From assembly GCA_023078555.1 (NCBI GenBank), contig CM041196.1:10062985-10126984 (forward strand): 64,000 nucleotides of DNA. The letters are read 5' to 3'. This DNA is from Ulva prolifera. Its lineage: Eukaryota > Chlorophyta > Ulvophyceae > Ulvales > Ulvaceae. Position 1 is the first letter of the stretch; every line of letters starts with the position of its first letter. Below, in pieces: positions 41,326 through 51,848 of this stretch. The notes beneath the pieces are model-generated. The model was not told the DNA's origin. It saw only the letters and a program-made list of their open reading frames with translations, and did no database searches. The position numbers and the translations under genes were made by a program.

Positions 41326-43422
41326 TCACACAAGGCTACCGTCCGCCACTCTATCAAACACAGACAAGCACAAGCTACACCTGCACAGCAACTGATCTGA
41401 ATGGCAATCGGTGCCATGCTCTTGCCGCCCACGCCCATGCACCCCCGCAACTGCCAGTGGACACGCGACCACATTCACGCGCCAATGCGATGCCAGAGCA
41501 AACACATCAGCCCCCACCGCCAGCGCCCCTCCTAGCCGCACCTCCTGCAGCCGCGGCATCGTACAAACGGCCAGCTCCAGCAGCTCCGGCTTGAGAGGGC
41601 CGCTGAGGCAGCCCTGGCCCTCCCCCCACACGACTTCGCTGCACCACAGCGTCAGCGACGAGAGCTGCACAAGCCCGTGGCCAGTATCATGGACCTCCGC
41701 CGCTGCTGAACAGTACCCTTCGCAGCCAAGCCCCTCCCCGCCGTCCCTTGTCACCACGAGCCGTTGCGCAAGCGTCCACAGCAGCTGCGTCGTCACGCGG
41801 TCAACGCCCAGTTCTAGCTGCGTCAGACTGGTGAGTTGGCGGAGGGCGCGCGCAAGCCGCTGGATCCCTGCGACGTTGTCGATTGCGTCCGCGTCAGCCC
41901 TCGCCTCGACCCAGCGACACTGAAGCGTGAGCCGCCGCAGGCCATTACCTCGCTGTGGACTCAGGCCTGCTTCAAAGACGTGGGCTGTGTGGTGGAAGCC
42001 GTTGTCTGGCCTGACAGTAACAGCCAGTGTCAGCGCCGTCAGGCCTGTGTGGTGCAGTGCAGCCCCGAGGCGGTTGCTGTGGAGTGTCCGCAGCCGCCCG
42101 CCCGTAATTGTGAGCTCGCGCAGCGCCGTGAGCATGGTTCGGCACGCAATGGCGTGATAGAATGCGGCCCCAGCGGGGAGGTAGAGGATGCGTGGGTCGC
42201 CACCGGCCGCGCGCGATGGGTCCTCCACCCTTGCGAGCATAAGCCGCTGCAGCGCAGGCAGGGCGCAGATCGATTCGACGAGGTCTCCTATGGTCTGCGA
42301 ATTGACGCAGGTGCCGACCAGTGAGAGGGTGGTGAGTCTGGACGCGGCGGTCAACGCCGGCAGCAACGCGCGCGTCCCGTTGGCACAGCAGAAGTTTCGA
42401 GCACTGTGGCAACGTGAGACGAGTTCGAGGGCGCGCATGTGTGGCATGCATGCCAGTGCGCGCCCGAGTGCTCGAGCATTGCAGCGGTGCACCAGCGTCA
42501 GGCGGGTCAGCTGCACGAGGGCAGTGGTGTGGTGTTCCAGAACGTGCCCGAGTGTGCCCCACTTGGCCGGCTCCGGCCGCCAACTGTGCGTGCTCAGCTC
42601 CAGCTCACACAGCTGCGGCACAGCGGCGACTGCGGCTACCATTTGCCGCAGGGTTCTCGCACCCCCCCTCACACTGGACACGTTGCCGTGCATGCTGGCG
42701 AATCGCAGCACGGACAGCATGGGCAGCGTGGCGACCGCGCACGCGAGGGCGGCAGCATCCCTCACGGTGGCGCCCACGACATCTAGCTGCTGCAGCGTGG
42801 TGAGCACTCTCATGCATCCAGCCAACACGCCGCTGACGTGCCACATCGATGTGGCACGGCGATGGCCTGATATCAGGCCATCGCCGCTGAGGCAGAGGCG
42901 CGTGAGGCGCGACAGTGTGCAGATCTGCCCCACCAGGTCTGCTGTGCCGGCGCTGCCACATGCAATCTCTTCCTCCGGGAACCATGCCACATCTATGTCA
43001 AGCCGCAGACTCTCCAGCTCCGCGCTCCGCGCGAGCCCAGCCGCAACGGCATGTATCGGCGCTCGGACGCCACAGCGTGCACCGTCGCCGCTGTCAAGAC
43101 CCCGGAAGGTGAGGTCGAGCGAGCGCAGGTGCGCTGGGGTGAAGGCAGCACGCACAGCACGCTCCACCTCGGTTAGGGGAGCACCGGTGAATCCGAGGCG
43201 GACCTCCGTCACGCCGTCAAGCCGGGGAAGCGTGTCTACCACGGCCGCAGCCTCGCTGGCGAGATGCACCGTGGCGTTAAACATCCCATCTGTGCATGCC
43301 TGGACGGCGGGCGTGCGGAGGTGGGCGGGCATGGCGGCCAGAAGCGGCTGCACCCCCGCGCCGGGCACGAGCGCCGCATGCATGAGAGCGTGCCCTACTG
43401 AGGTCGGGACGGCCGCCAAAAC
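41326..43422 (-). CDS. LRR protein, main exon (copy A, intact)
   Basis: A continuous minus frame of about 698 codons follows a GCAG acceptor (43426-43423). It starts VLAAVPTSVGHALMHAAL and contains at least 14 leucine-rich repeats of the L..L.L type (LTRLCLSGDGL, LQQLDVVGATV, LSVLRFASMHG, LCELELSTHSW, LTRLTLVHRCN, LTALTLAVTVR, LTQLELGVDRV, LSSLTLWCSEV, LLELAVCTMPRLQEVRL). The irregular, GC-rich repeats are those of RNI/F-box-type LRR solenoids used for protein binding. The exon joins in phase 0 to the one at 43822 (WLEE-VLAAV). It lacks a signal peptide or membrane segment, so a cytosolic or nuclear role is likely. Two adjacent perfect palindromes lie at 42837-42885. Confidence 0.8.
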   Translation of the reverse strand, partial: VLAAVPTSVGHALMHAALVPGAGVQPLLAAMPAHLRTPAVQACTDGMFNATVHLASEAAAVVDTLPRLDGVTEVRLGFTGAPLTEVERAVRAAFTPAHLRSLDLTFRGLDSGDGARCGVRAPIHAVAAGLARSAELESLRLDIDVAWFPEEEIACGSAGTADLVGQICTLSRLTRLCLSGDGLISGHRRATSMWHVSGVLAGCMRVLTTLQQLDVVGATVRDAAALACAVATLPMLSVLRFASMHGNVSSVRGGARTLRQMVAAVAAVPQLCELELSTHSWRPEPAKWGTLGHVLEHHTTALVQLTRLTLVHRCNARALGRALACMPHMRALELVSRCHSARNFCCANGTRALLPALTAASRLTTLSLVGTCVNSQTIGDLVESICALPALQRLMLARVEDPSRAAGGDPRILYLPAGAAFYHAIACRTMLTALRELTITGGRLRTLHSNRLGAALHHTGLTALTLAVTVRPDNGFHHTAHVFEAGLSPQRGNGLRRLTLQCRWVEARADADAIDNVAGIQRLARALRQLTSLTQLELGVDRVTTQLLWTLAQRLVVTRDGGEGLGCEGYCSAAAEVHDTGHGLVQLSSLTLWCSEVVWGEGQGCLSGPLKPELLELAVCTMPRLQEVRLGGALAVGADVFALASHWRVNVVACPLAVAGVHGRGRQEHGTDCHSDQLLCRCSLCLSVFDRVADGSLV
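42837..42885. repeat. two adjacent perfect palindromes inside the LRR exon
   Basis: A 22-bp palindrome (42837-42858, centre CATCGATG) abuts a 28-bp one (42858-42885, centre CTGATATCAG). Both are perfect. They encode the loop after LCLSGDGL. Confidence 0.92.
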
Positions 43423-43821
43423 CTGCACCGCGGAAGGCTGTTAGACCGCGCAGGGCCCCTGCTTGCACCGGCTTGGAAGGTCAGGGTCAGCTGGGGTGGA
43501 ACAGATACTCTGGTGTACTGTATGTTGCCAAGCGGGCCGGCAGCGCCCACCACACACGTGCGGAGGCGGATTGAGCCGACGAGACAGGCCTCTCTGACAT
43601 GCTGTCGGTTTGGAGCGCCACGCGGTTGCTGATCATGAGCATGCGGCACGGAGCACCAGGGTCCTGCGGTGTGACACCCTTGTCCTGAGCTCAGTCACCG
43701 AGCTTGTGCCGGCTCCCTGGAATTAACTCATGGCCAAGGCTTTACTCATGCACCGCATCTGCATTGCCAGCTACTCGAAAAAGCATGCACAGCACAGCAC
43801 AGGGTGCCGCGAGTGCCGCAC

Positions 43822-44011
43822 CTCCTCCAGCCATGGCACTGGGTCCTCGTCCGAAGAGACGCAATCCTTCTCGAACAGCATGTCGGCCCTGGCGCCAGCT
43901 GTGGCGGTGACGAGGGGGTGGCTGAGGGGCTCCGCCACAGGCGCTGCACATGGATCTAACGCAGCTGTGCCAGACGCGGCGACTGAGGCATGCATATGGG
44001 CACCCACCGAT
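43822..44011 (-). CDS. upstream exon of LRR copy A
   Basis: The minus frame DPCAAPVAEPLSHPLVTATAGA...DCVSS...VPWLEE ends at a GTGCGG donor (43821 downward) in phase 0 with the LRR exon. The same segment is found decayed in copy C (DPCTAPLAEPSSYHALTATEGA), supporting it as a real exon. The 5' limit given uses a GGCAG acceptor and is uncertain. Confidence 0.6.
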
Positions 44012-44180
44012 CTGCCGGGTGCCAGCAGATGAACGTCCGCAGCCGGTGGAGGCGGTCGTTGCTGTGCGGTATCTGGGCGTGGAGATCCGTCACCTACAGG
44101 CGCGCGAGCGTTGGGGTCGGTGCGGTCTACGATGTAGACTCTACAAACAACACACCGCCCTACTACCACAGTCACTGTCA

Positions 44181-44600
44181 TTATGAGTTCTGCACATGCA
44201 TATGCCGGATTGTCCCACACCCACTCGGTATGCAACAGAGCAATGCACAGCTTCGCGGACAGAGCATGGGGGGGGGGGGGGGGGGGGGGGGCGTACCGGG
44301 GCGCGCGCAGCACACCAGGCGCAGCAGTGCGCTTGCCGCGCGGCAGCTGCGTGCAGCCTGCGGTGTCTGGTGTCCGGATTCAACGACTGAGAGATGCCGG
44401 GGGGACGCCGCTGCCGCAGTGCCACCGGGGTCATCGTCCCGGGGGTTTGGGTCTGGGGGGCTGTGGTTTGGGCTGCTATGGAGATCGCACGGCGGTGCGC
44501 GTGCTGTGCGTGCTGCGCTGAGGGCTGCAGCCACCGCAGCACGCACCCGGCTGCGCTGCGCTGCGCACAGGCGCTGCAGGAGCTCTGTGTCGGCCATGGT
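44181..44600 (-). CDS. probable upstream exon of LRR copy A with polyproline tract
   Basis: The minus frame runs MADTELLQRLCAAQRSRVRAAV..., then SALLRLVCCARPG and a run of about eight prolines encoded by C24 (44268-44291 on the plus strand is G24). Copy C has the corresponding SLLRLLCCVRPRV without the homopolymer. The exon limits are uncertain, and the homopolymer may vary in length or fall in an intron. Confidence 0.45.
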   Translation of the reverse strand, partial: TMADTELLQRLCAAQRSRVRAAVAAALSAARTARAPPCDLHSSPNHSPPDPNPRDDDPGGTAAAASPRHLSVVESGHQTPQAARSCRAASALLRLVCCARPGTPPPPPPPPMLCPRSCALLCCIPSGCGTIRHMHVQNS

Positions 44601-45177
44601 GTCGGCCGCCTGCATGCACCCGGAGTGGTTGAGTGTTCCTTGATGCATGAGCGACGCAGAGTTCGAAGCAGCCGTGCGTGACGACCTCGCTTAGTACAGG
44701 AGGAGGCCGCGTGAGGTGCGTACGGGTGTCCGGAGGGGTTTCAAGGTGGGCTGCCCTTTCGGCATGTACTCCCGTTCACTCAGAGTTGTCAGTGTCCCTG
44801 AAGGCTCAGGAAATCCAGACCTTTTTTACAGTACTTAGACTTGCCGCCGCACTGCGAGATGTTGGGGTTGGCAGCATCGGCGGTATGATATGCTATAGCT
44901 GCCGTGAAAGACGACAGTCTACATGTATAGCGGTACTCAATGCTGACATGGTCTGTACGGATGTGAGGATGTATGCGCAGTACATACGACCGCACTCAGT
45001 CGTGAAGTGTCTCTCATGTGTGTTGCATATGGAATGCTCCGGAACGTGCGCCGTAGGTGAGAGAGGGCACACAGCTGGGTCTGGGCAGGCAATAGATGCA
45101 TTAATCAGTCAAAGCGGGAATGCACGGAGTATCTCAATTCAGCGAGGTACAGCATGGATTTGATGCAATCTGGAGGC

Positions 45178-45660
45178 CTAGCTTCGGAATTGGGGCTCAC
45201 GGCTCATGCCCAGGCTGAAGCGGCAGGTGCGCATCTCGCGCAACCGCTGCCAAAAAATAGTTGCAAAAAAGGCCGTCCAAAGTTCAAGTAGGTCGCCCTC
45301 ACTTGGCTCGTGCAGAGATGCGACGCGTACCACCAGCGTTTGCGCGAGCCGCAGCGAACACGCGCCCAGGTGCCAGAGCGTCCCGTGCTCCGTTTCGGTA
45401 GCAATGGCCGCAATCCACTCGTCGGCCATGTCTCGAGATATTGGCAAGGGGACTGTTTCACCTTCAGAGACAGTCTCTGAAACATTGGTCAAGACGTGGC
45501 TGCGTTGCAGTATATCAGGTGTCAGCACATGCGCTTCGCTGCGCCCTGCCAGCTTTAGCAAACCATCTGCTTCGACAGTAACAGATGAAGAAGATCGACC
45601 GTTGTCTGCTGAAATGTCCGGATCCATATCGGAGGCAAGATGCAGGCGTCTCGGAACAAA
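45178..45660 (-). CDS. BTB/Skp1-like exon of LRR copy A
   Basis: The minus frame reads LASDMDPDISADN, VEADGLLKLAGRSEAHVLTPDILQRSHVLTNVSE, VPLPISRDMADEWIAAIATE, LWHLGACSLRLAQ, and ends in WTAFFATIFWQRLREM. The order of a hydrophobic strand, the helix DILQRSHVL.N, an acidic loop, VPLPIS and a helix resembles BTB/Skp1 folds (compare the IPLPNV loop of Skp1). Copy B keeps an alignable exon, so the family is probably BTB-like plus LRR, a combination that suits a ubiquitin-ligase adaptor. That function is inference. Confidence 0.55.
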   Translation of the reverse strand, partial: FVPRRLHLASDMDPDISADNGRSSSSVTVEADGLLKLAGRSEAHVLTPDILQRSHVLTNVSETVSEGETVPLPISRDMADEWIAAIATETEHGTLWHLGACSLRLAQTLVVRVASLHEPSEGDLLELWTAFFATIFWQRLREMRTCRFSLGMSREPQFRS

Positions 45661-47914
45661 TGCTGAGCGGTTTTAATGCACCGCACGTAGAAAGACTTGG
45701 CACGAGCTACCGAAGATCGTCGGCGATATGATCATGCAACCCGACGTGGATAGATTCAACTCATACACGATGCATGCAAACAGCCGCTCCACCCAGCGTA
45801 CATGGCGTTTCACACTGGCCACAGATCACCGGCGTAGACATTTGGCCACTACAGCTTAGAACGGCGCAATGCCGAACGTGGCCAAGCTTTATGACATCGA
45901 GGACGGCATGCTGCAGTCGGAAATTGAGACAACAATTGCCGGATCGAGCTTCCGCACCTAGTAGCGGTACGATCGGAATGCACGGTGCCGTGGCAAGCCA
46001 TCAACGGCGAAGGTGGAGGCGGTGTGAGGCAGCGCCATGGATGCCGAGTCACCTGCATCCCACACCTCCGCCTCTGTGTAGCACAACACTACAAGCGCGA
46101 CTGCTCTGTGTTTCTGGCCTACCACTCGCCTTCCTAGCTTGGCAAGGCCTCACGAGTGCAAATGGCCCTGTGCTCGCTTCACAGGCCAGGCCCACCCAAC
46201 TGCAGCATGCTCACGGTTCAATTGGACTCGCATGAGGTCTGAGTGCCGACGCCCCCGCCACGCCCACTCAAACGCTGGGCTGCAGAGGCACAGGTCAGAT
46301 CACGGAATGGTTTCAAGCCAGGCAGGCCGGGCAGCACAATCTAGAGCGTGGTTGGGGTACATGTTGCTACCTCGAGGCACTGCCAAGTACATCCAGATTT
46401 ACTCAGATCTACGTGCCTGCTGCAGTCGGCATTGTATCTCTGTCCAGCATTGTAGCTATACAGTCACTGCGAGCTGCTGCAATGACACGTATGAAGCAGC
46501 ACACAAGACATCTCACAACGGTCCTGCATGCCTGCCACCACTTCAGGTGACTCGAGTCAGAATTCATGCAATCATTCTGCAAGCGGGATGTATGCTTGAA
46601 GTGGCACGGCCTGCAGCTCCCGGCCGGCATGCTCGCTGCCATGTAAGCTCATACAAAGGAAGGTCGGAGTGTGGCTGCCAACCAGAAATCAGGCCTAACT
46701 GGTTGGAGTTCATGTATGTGATCGGGCCTGATGACCCGATACCGTTGCCCGGCCGTCTGGCGAGCAGGACGTCAAGGGGTCTCGACATGTTGGCATCATG
46801 TGACGCATGTGTCCTCAATCTCAGAGACAACTTGCCGGAGCCTTGCAGGCTTCTGCAGTGGGTTTGTGTAGAGGAGCAAGGCATTGAAGTTGATACCTTG
46901 TTGTGACCTGCTTGTGACACATGACTCTGCAGCAATGTTGGGTCGGTTTGCAATATTTCCAGGGCTGCCAACGAGGAATCAGAGCTGAATGTTCGGAATT
47001 GTTACGTATGATCGTGCCCGACGACCCCACTGCTCTACAGCTGCCACTGCAGACGGGACCTGCCCAGCGGTCAGCGATGAGACGGGAGAATCCATCAGTA
47101 GTCCTGACACGACGAGCAGAACCAGGCTCTGGGCTGTTAGTTCTGGGCTGCTGGCACATTCAGCGGGTGGCCTGCTGTCATGTGCTGGCGACAGGTCAAA
47201 AATTCAGTGCGACAGCCAGCTCAACCAATCAGCACGCTCACACATGGTCAATTCAGACGCCCAGGCTCGCGTATGTGCTACTGTGTGGGGGCTGTAGTGC
47301 AATTTTTTGCACACTTGTACCTCCGGACGTGTGTATCATGCGGTCCACATCATGTCTCTCGCGTGAAGCCAACATGGTCGTAGATCTAGCCGATCAAGCG
47401 GAAGTAGTGCACAACAATACAACATCTGTGCCGTCCCATGCGCTGGAGGTGCTACAAAGTGCCTGACACGAGGCACCTGCCCGGCAGTTATAAGACGAGC
47501 CGATTGCCATTTCACAACATACAGCACGTCTCGGTCACAGCACAGCTGTACCGATCTGTCACGTGCACTTCCATGCAGTCTGGGGCCGAGAGGCGGAGTT
47601 GCCATACAAAAACGTTTGGACCGTGCGTCGCATATGTACGAGACGTATCGCGGGTTTCATCGTTGCCGCATCACGCCTGCATCCCACTGTGTACGGACAG
47701 CCACGGTGGCCACGGTCTGCCTACGGAATCGATCTGACAGGCTTGTTCTGGCAAGGATTCCGTGCACACCTCTTCCAATTCGCGCGTTTGTTGAAACAGA
47801 TCCAGGTCGACGGCACACATCGGTGCAGATCAGAACCTCTGTCGCAAGGGGCCTGTTGGGTAAGCTGTCGTAATAATTCATACTTCTCCTGTGACAGTGA
47901 GATCAATTGCCATC
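45661..47914. other. no confident gene between LRR copy A and the desaturase gene
   Basis: A segment at 45958-46038 is related to sequence 5' of LRR copy B and may be part of the LRR gene's first exon or promoter. Two stretches about 290 bp apart (near 46719 and 47009) encode similar peptides (VIGPDDPIPL and MIVPDDPTAL), hinting at a diverged duplication. No family is recognised. Confidence 0.4.
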
Positions 47915-50900
47915 ATGGCTTGCAGAACCAGCCTCGGTGCGCTTCGATACCACGCTTCCCGCTCAGACCACTGATCCATTTTGAACACGGTCAGCGTGCA
48001 GAAGGCATGCCGTCGCTTGGCAATGTTTTCATTTCGTTTTGTATCTAACTGACCGATGTTCTGCTAGTCTAGAGCATGCCTGTGGCGCAGAGAAGGCTTG
48101 GACCGCGCGCCTGCAGCGACGTCACAGTCAAACAGCAGCATCCAGTGCCATAGTACCGATCTACAATGCCTTCAAATATTCCTTATTTCTTGTGTCAGTA
48201 ATGCGAAGCTCAAACTGGATAGTCCGCGCTCCTGTGTCGTCGCTACGCCAGCGCTGCACCCAGTGCAGTTGCCAGCCTGTCGACATTGCTCCTGCCTCGA
48301 CCCGGTCGCTGACGGAATCACACCTATCACTGTACCTCTGGGAATGTGTTTGTGCTGGCATGCGCCCCCAGTTCTGGTGCTGGTACACCACAGTGGTCAT
48401 CGCCGTGTGCCCGACGCGCAGATGCGCTTGATCCCAGCCATGCGCAGCTTCTTAGTGATTTGTCAATTTCAAAAGGTGTGGTTGTCATGCGCTGTTCTTT
48501 TTTGTAGGCCCACACATGCGTTGCTGCAACGGCGCTGTCCGACCTATCCGTACCCCCCAGCGGCAAGCAGCCATCACAGCGGCAGCAGCTGCGGAGGTCT
48601 CCACGAAGGAAGGTCCCACTATCCTCGATGGTCAAGTGCTCCATTCGATCGAGCCCCACCGGCTAGACATCATCCGCAGCATGGAGAAAGATGGCTGGGT
48701 TGAGCGTGAGCTGAGCAAGATGCTGAAGCCAGTAGAAAAGTCCTGGCAGCCCGCAGACCACCTGCCTGACCCAGCATCTGACACCTTCCTGGATGAGGTG
48801 CGCACTCTGAGTCACGCCTTGATCGATCGGCGTCAGCAAGAGCTCCATGTGCTTGTTTGGGCAGCTTCTGCTTGGTTGTATATTCTTGCAATGCACACCA
48901 CAAACATCACTGCTGTCGATTGAAGTACCATCTGCATTGGGAGACCGTCAGCAGCTCTCCTAGTGCTGCTTCGGAATCGCGGTGCGGCTATGCGGAACCT
49001 GCTGGGTTGTCCTACAGGCGTGCATCTCCAGAGCCAAAGGTTCCCCTTCTCCTTCGTGGTCTGTGCACACAACAGGGCTCGAGAGGCCAGGCCTAGATGA
49101 GCCAGTCCTTTTGTGTTCACATGAATCTCCGAAATCCCCCCCATCTCGCGGCTGACGGCCTCGTCAGCACGACTCCCCCCCCCCCCAGAATCTGCACGCC
49201 ATGCGGCATCGAGCCATGCCTGAGTTGCACATCACATTTCCTCGCATCCCCTCAGCATCCCATTCCCCTTCCGTCCTCCCGGACTCCTTCGCAGCGCTCT
49301 CGCACCCATAGCACCACCACGCTGTCAGCCAGATCATGCAGCGTGGCGTACCGCCCAGCACGCGCATCCACCCGCAGTGTTGCCGCCACCCGTGCGTGCA
49401 ACCCTCGCATCGCCCACAGATCCTCCCGCAACGCTGCCGCCTCCCATGCATGGCTCCCACGCACCGCCCTCCACGCCCGCGCCCGCGCGTGCAGGTCGCG
49501 GAGCTGCGCAAACGCACCGCCGGCCTGCCCGACGACTACCTCGTGACGCTCGTCGGCGACATGATCACCGAGGAGGGCCTGCCGACGTACATGACGATGC
49601 TCAACACCCTCGACGGCGTCCGCGACGAGACCGGCGCGTCGTCGTCCCCCTGGGCGCAGTGGACCCGCAAATGGACCGCCGAGGAGAACCGCCACGGTGC
49701 GCTGGCCCACATCTGTGTCCCCTTGTGTTGAGGGGACACAACCAACGATGTGTCCCCTCACGTCGGTGATTGATTTGAGGTGGCGCTCTCCCATACACCG
49801 GCCCGAGATCAGCTGGGACTATTGACTATGACCTCTTATTTTTTGTCATTACTAAGCTGGTTATTGAATGTATGCTGCGACAGTGACGAGCCTGTGATCT
49901 GTGTGCCGTTGTGAGGCCTCCATTGACGTGCATGCATGTGTCGGGTGTGCTGCACATGCATGTGCCGGGTGTGCTGCGCATGTTGCTGACAACTGAGGTG
50001 CACGATGCGCTTGCGTGCGCCACGGTGGAGCAGTCGCACATATTCTGGTAATCACAGGCGGTTGTGGTGATTCGGACGCAGCCCTTGTTCAGAGCTGCCC
50101 GCGGCGAGGTCCCCCACAGCTGTGGCGCAATAGGGGATTACGGGCACCAGGGTGCTGACATGCGTGCTGCAGGCCGTTCACAGCTCATATCTTTAGCCTC
50201 AGACTCATTTTAACCAGCTGCTGAGCAACCCGGGAACATGCTTTGACTGCTGACGAGCGACCAGATCTCCCCACAAGCCTGGCACCGTGTTGCAGGGGAC
50301 CTGCTGAACAAGTACCTGTACCTTTGCGGCCGCGTCGACATGCGCGCGATCGAGGTCACCATCCAGAACCTCATCGGCAGCGGCATGGCGCCCAAGACGG
50401 AGAACAACCCGTACCTCGGCTTTGTGTACACCTCGTTCCAGGAGCGCGCGACCAAGGTGTCCCACGGCCACACCGCCGCCGAGGCCGGCGCGCACGGCGA
50501 CTCGGTGCGCCGCCCCTCCCTCACCCGTCGGATCTCCTCTGTATGTTTTCTTTGGGCTGTGCCTTGTCGGGCCTCCCTTCCAGTTTGGTTTCTCGGGTTA
50601 CAGCTTGTCGCGCCTCCCTTCCCAAGTTTACTTTCTTGTATGTTGTGGTGATCCGTGTTCCCTGCTGTCTGTGTGTGGCGGCCAAAGCATGCCCGTCCCG
50701 GCCCTAGACTGTAGTACAAGCCTAGATAAAGCGCAGCGGAGGTGTTTCCTCTTGTAAAAGTCCGCCGAGGCGTCCGCACCGATCATGCGGGGTCTACGTA
50801 GCACGTGTGTCATCTGTCGGGGCTGGAGGGAGTGGCTCTGCCACGCATCAGGACTACGGTCAGCCGCCACGCTTGGCTATCAGTGGTGACCCGGCGGGGG

Positions 50901-51848
50901 CTGTGTGCGCTTTGTGTGCTGCTGTAGCGTTTTCTGCTGTGCTGGCAAATTGGTGTTGCTCTGGCCTTTAGGGTGGGGAGCGCTGTACCTGGCCACTGCC
51001 ACGGCTGCCCCATCAGCAGGGGCCGCTTGTGTGAGGATCACTTGTTCAAATGCGTTCTTTGTCAGGGCTGCGGTTTAAGGCCTCACCCCATTGGCTCACT
51101 TCCGCTCTGACAGACTCAAGCAGCTGCCCAGAGCTTGGGGCGAAGGCTTGCACCGGGCTGGATGCACTTCCAGCCGGAACACGTTGTCGCGTTGCATCCC
51201 GAAACCTCCAGGCTGCATCTCCAGATCATCGCAGCTCCCAACACTGATCACTTGAGCTCCAGACAAGCAACAGGCATCTCAGCTCTCCGTTCACCAGCCC
51301 AGCATTGCTGCTACAGATGTAGTAACTCAGTGCACCACCTCTGCAGTTCGCCCTCTGAACAGCAGGACCCTGTGCAGGTGCTACAGAAGGTTTGCGCTGT
51401 GATCGCGGCCGACGAGTCGCGTCACGAGATCGCGTACACCAAGATCGTCGACGAGCTCTTTGTGCGGGACCCCGACGGCGCGATGCTCGCGTTTGCCGAC
51501 ATGATGCGCAAGCAGATCGTCATGCCAGCGCACCTCATGAACGACAACGCGCACGGCGACACCAACCCCGGGCGCTCCCTCTTCGCGGACTTCTCCGACG
51601 TCGCGCAGCGGCTCGGCGTGTACACCGCGCAGGACTACGCGGCGATCATGCGGCACCTCGTGCAGCGGTGGGAGGTCGCGGGGCGGGAGGGCCTGAGCGG
51701 CGAGGCCGCGGCGGCGCAGGAGTACCTCGTGAAGCTGCCGGACCGGATCGACCGGCTGAGCGAGCGCGCGATGGCGCGCAAGGCGAAGGGGCCGACCGCG
51801 AGCGCGAAGTTCTCGTGGGTGTACGACCGGCCGGTGGAGCTGCTGTAA
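47915..51848 (+). CDS. FAB2: plastid acyl-ACP (stearoyl-ACP) delta-9 desaturase, five exons
   Basis: This soluble di-iron enzyme puts the first double bond into stearoyl-ACP in the plastid, using ferredoxin and O2. Exons are 47915-47936, 48508-48797, 49495-49696, 50296-50504 and 51378-51848. Together they give 1194 nt, 397 residues plus TAA, the normal family length. All four introns begin GTGCGC and end AG, and phases agree. Both iron-ligand motifs are intact: EENRH (exon 3) and DESRH (exon 5). The family blocks [60 protein letters not shown] and RLGVYTA are all present. The first 40 or so residues (MACRTSLG, then Arg/Ala-rich) look like a chloroplast transit peptide. The tiny first exon is a prediction supported by the exact phase match. 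No disruption is seen. Confidence 0.95.
49931..49978. repeat. 24-bp tandem duplication in desaturase intron 3
   Basis: Two copies starting CATGCATGTG, with two mismatches (TCGGG/CCGGG and CTGCA/CTGCG), lie inside the intron 49697-50295. Confidence 0.85.

Noticed and set aside
42188..43444. 418-codon plus frame opposite the LRR exon
   Set aside because: It is the antisense shadow of the leucine-rich repeat exon, Ser/Arg/Ala-rich with no domain.
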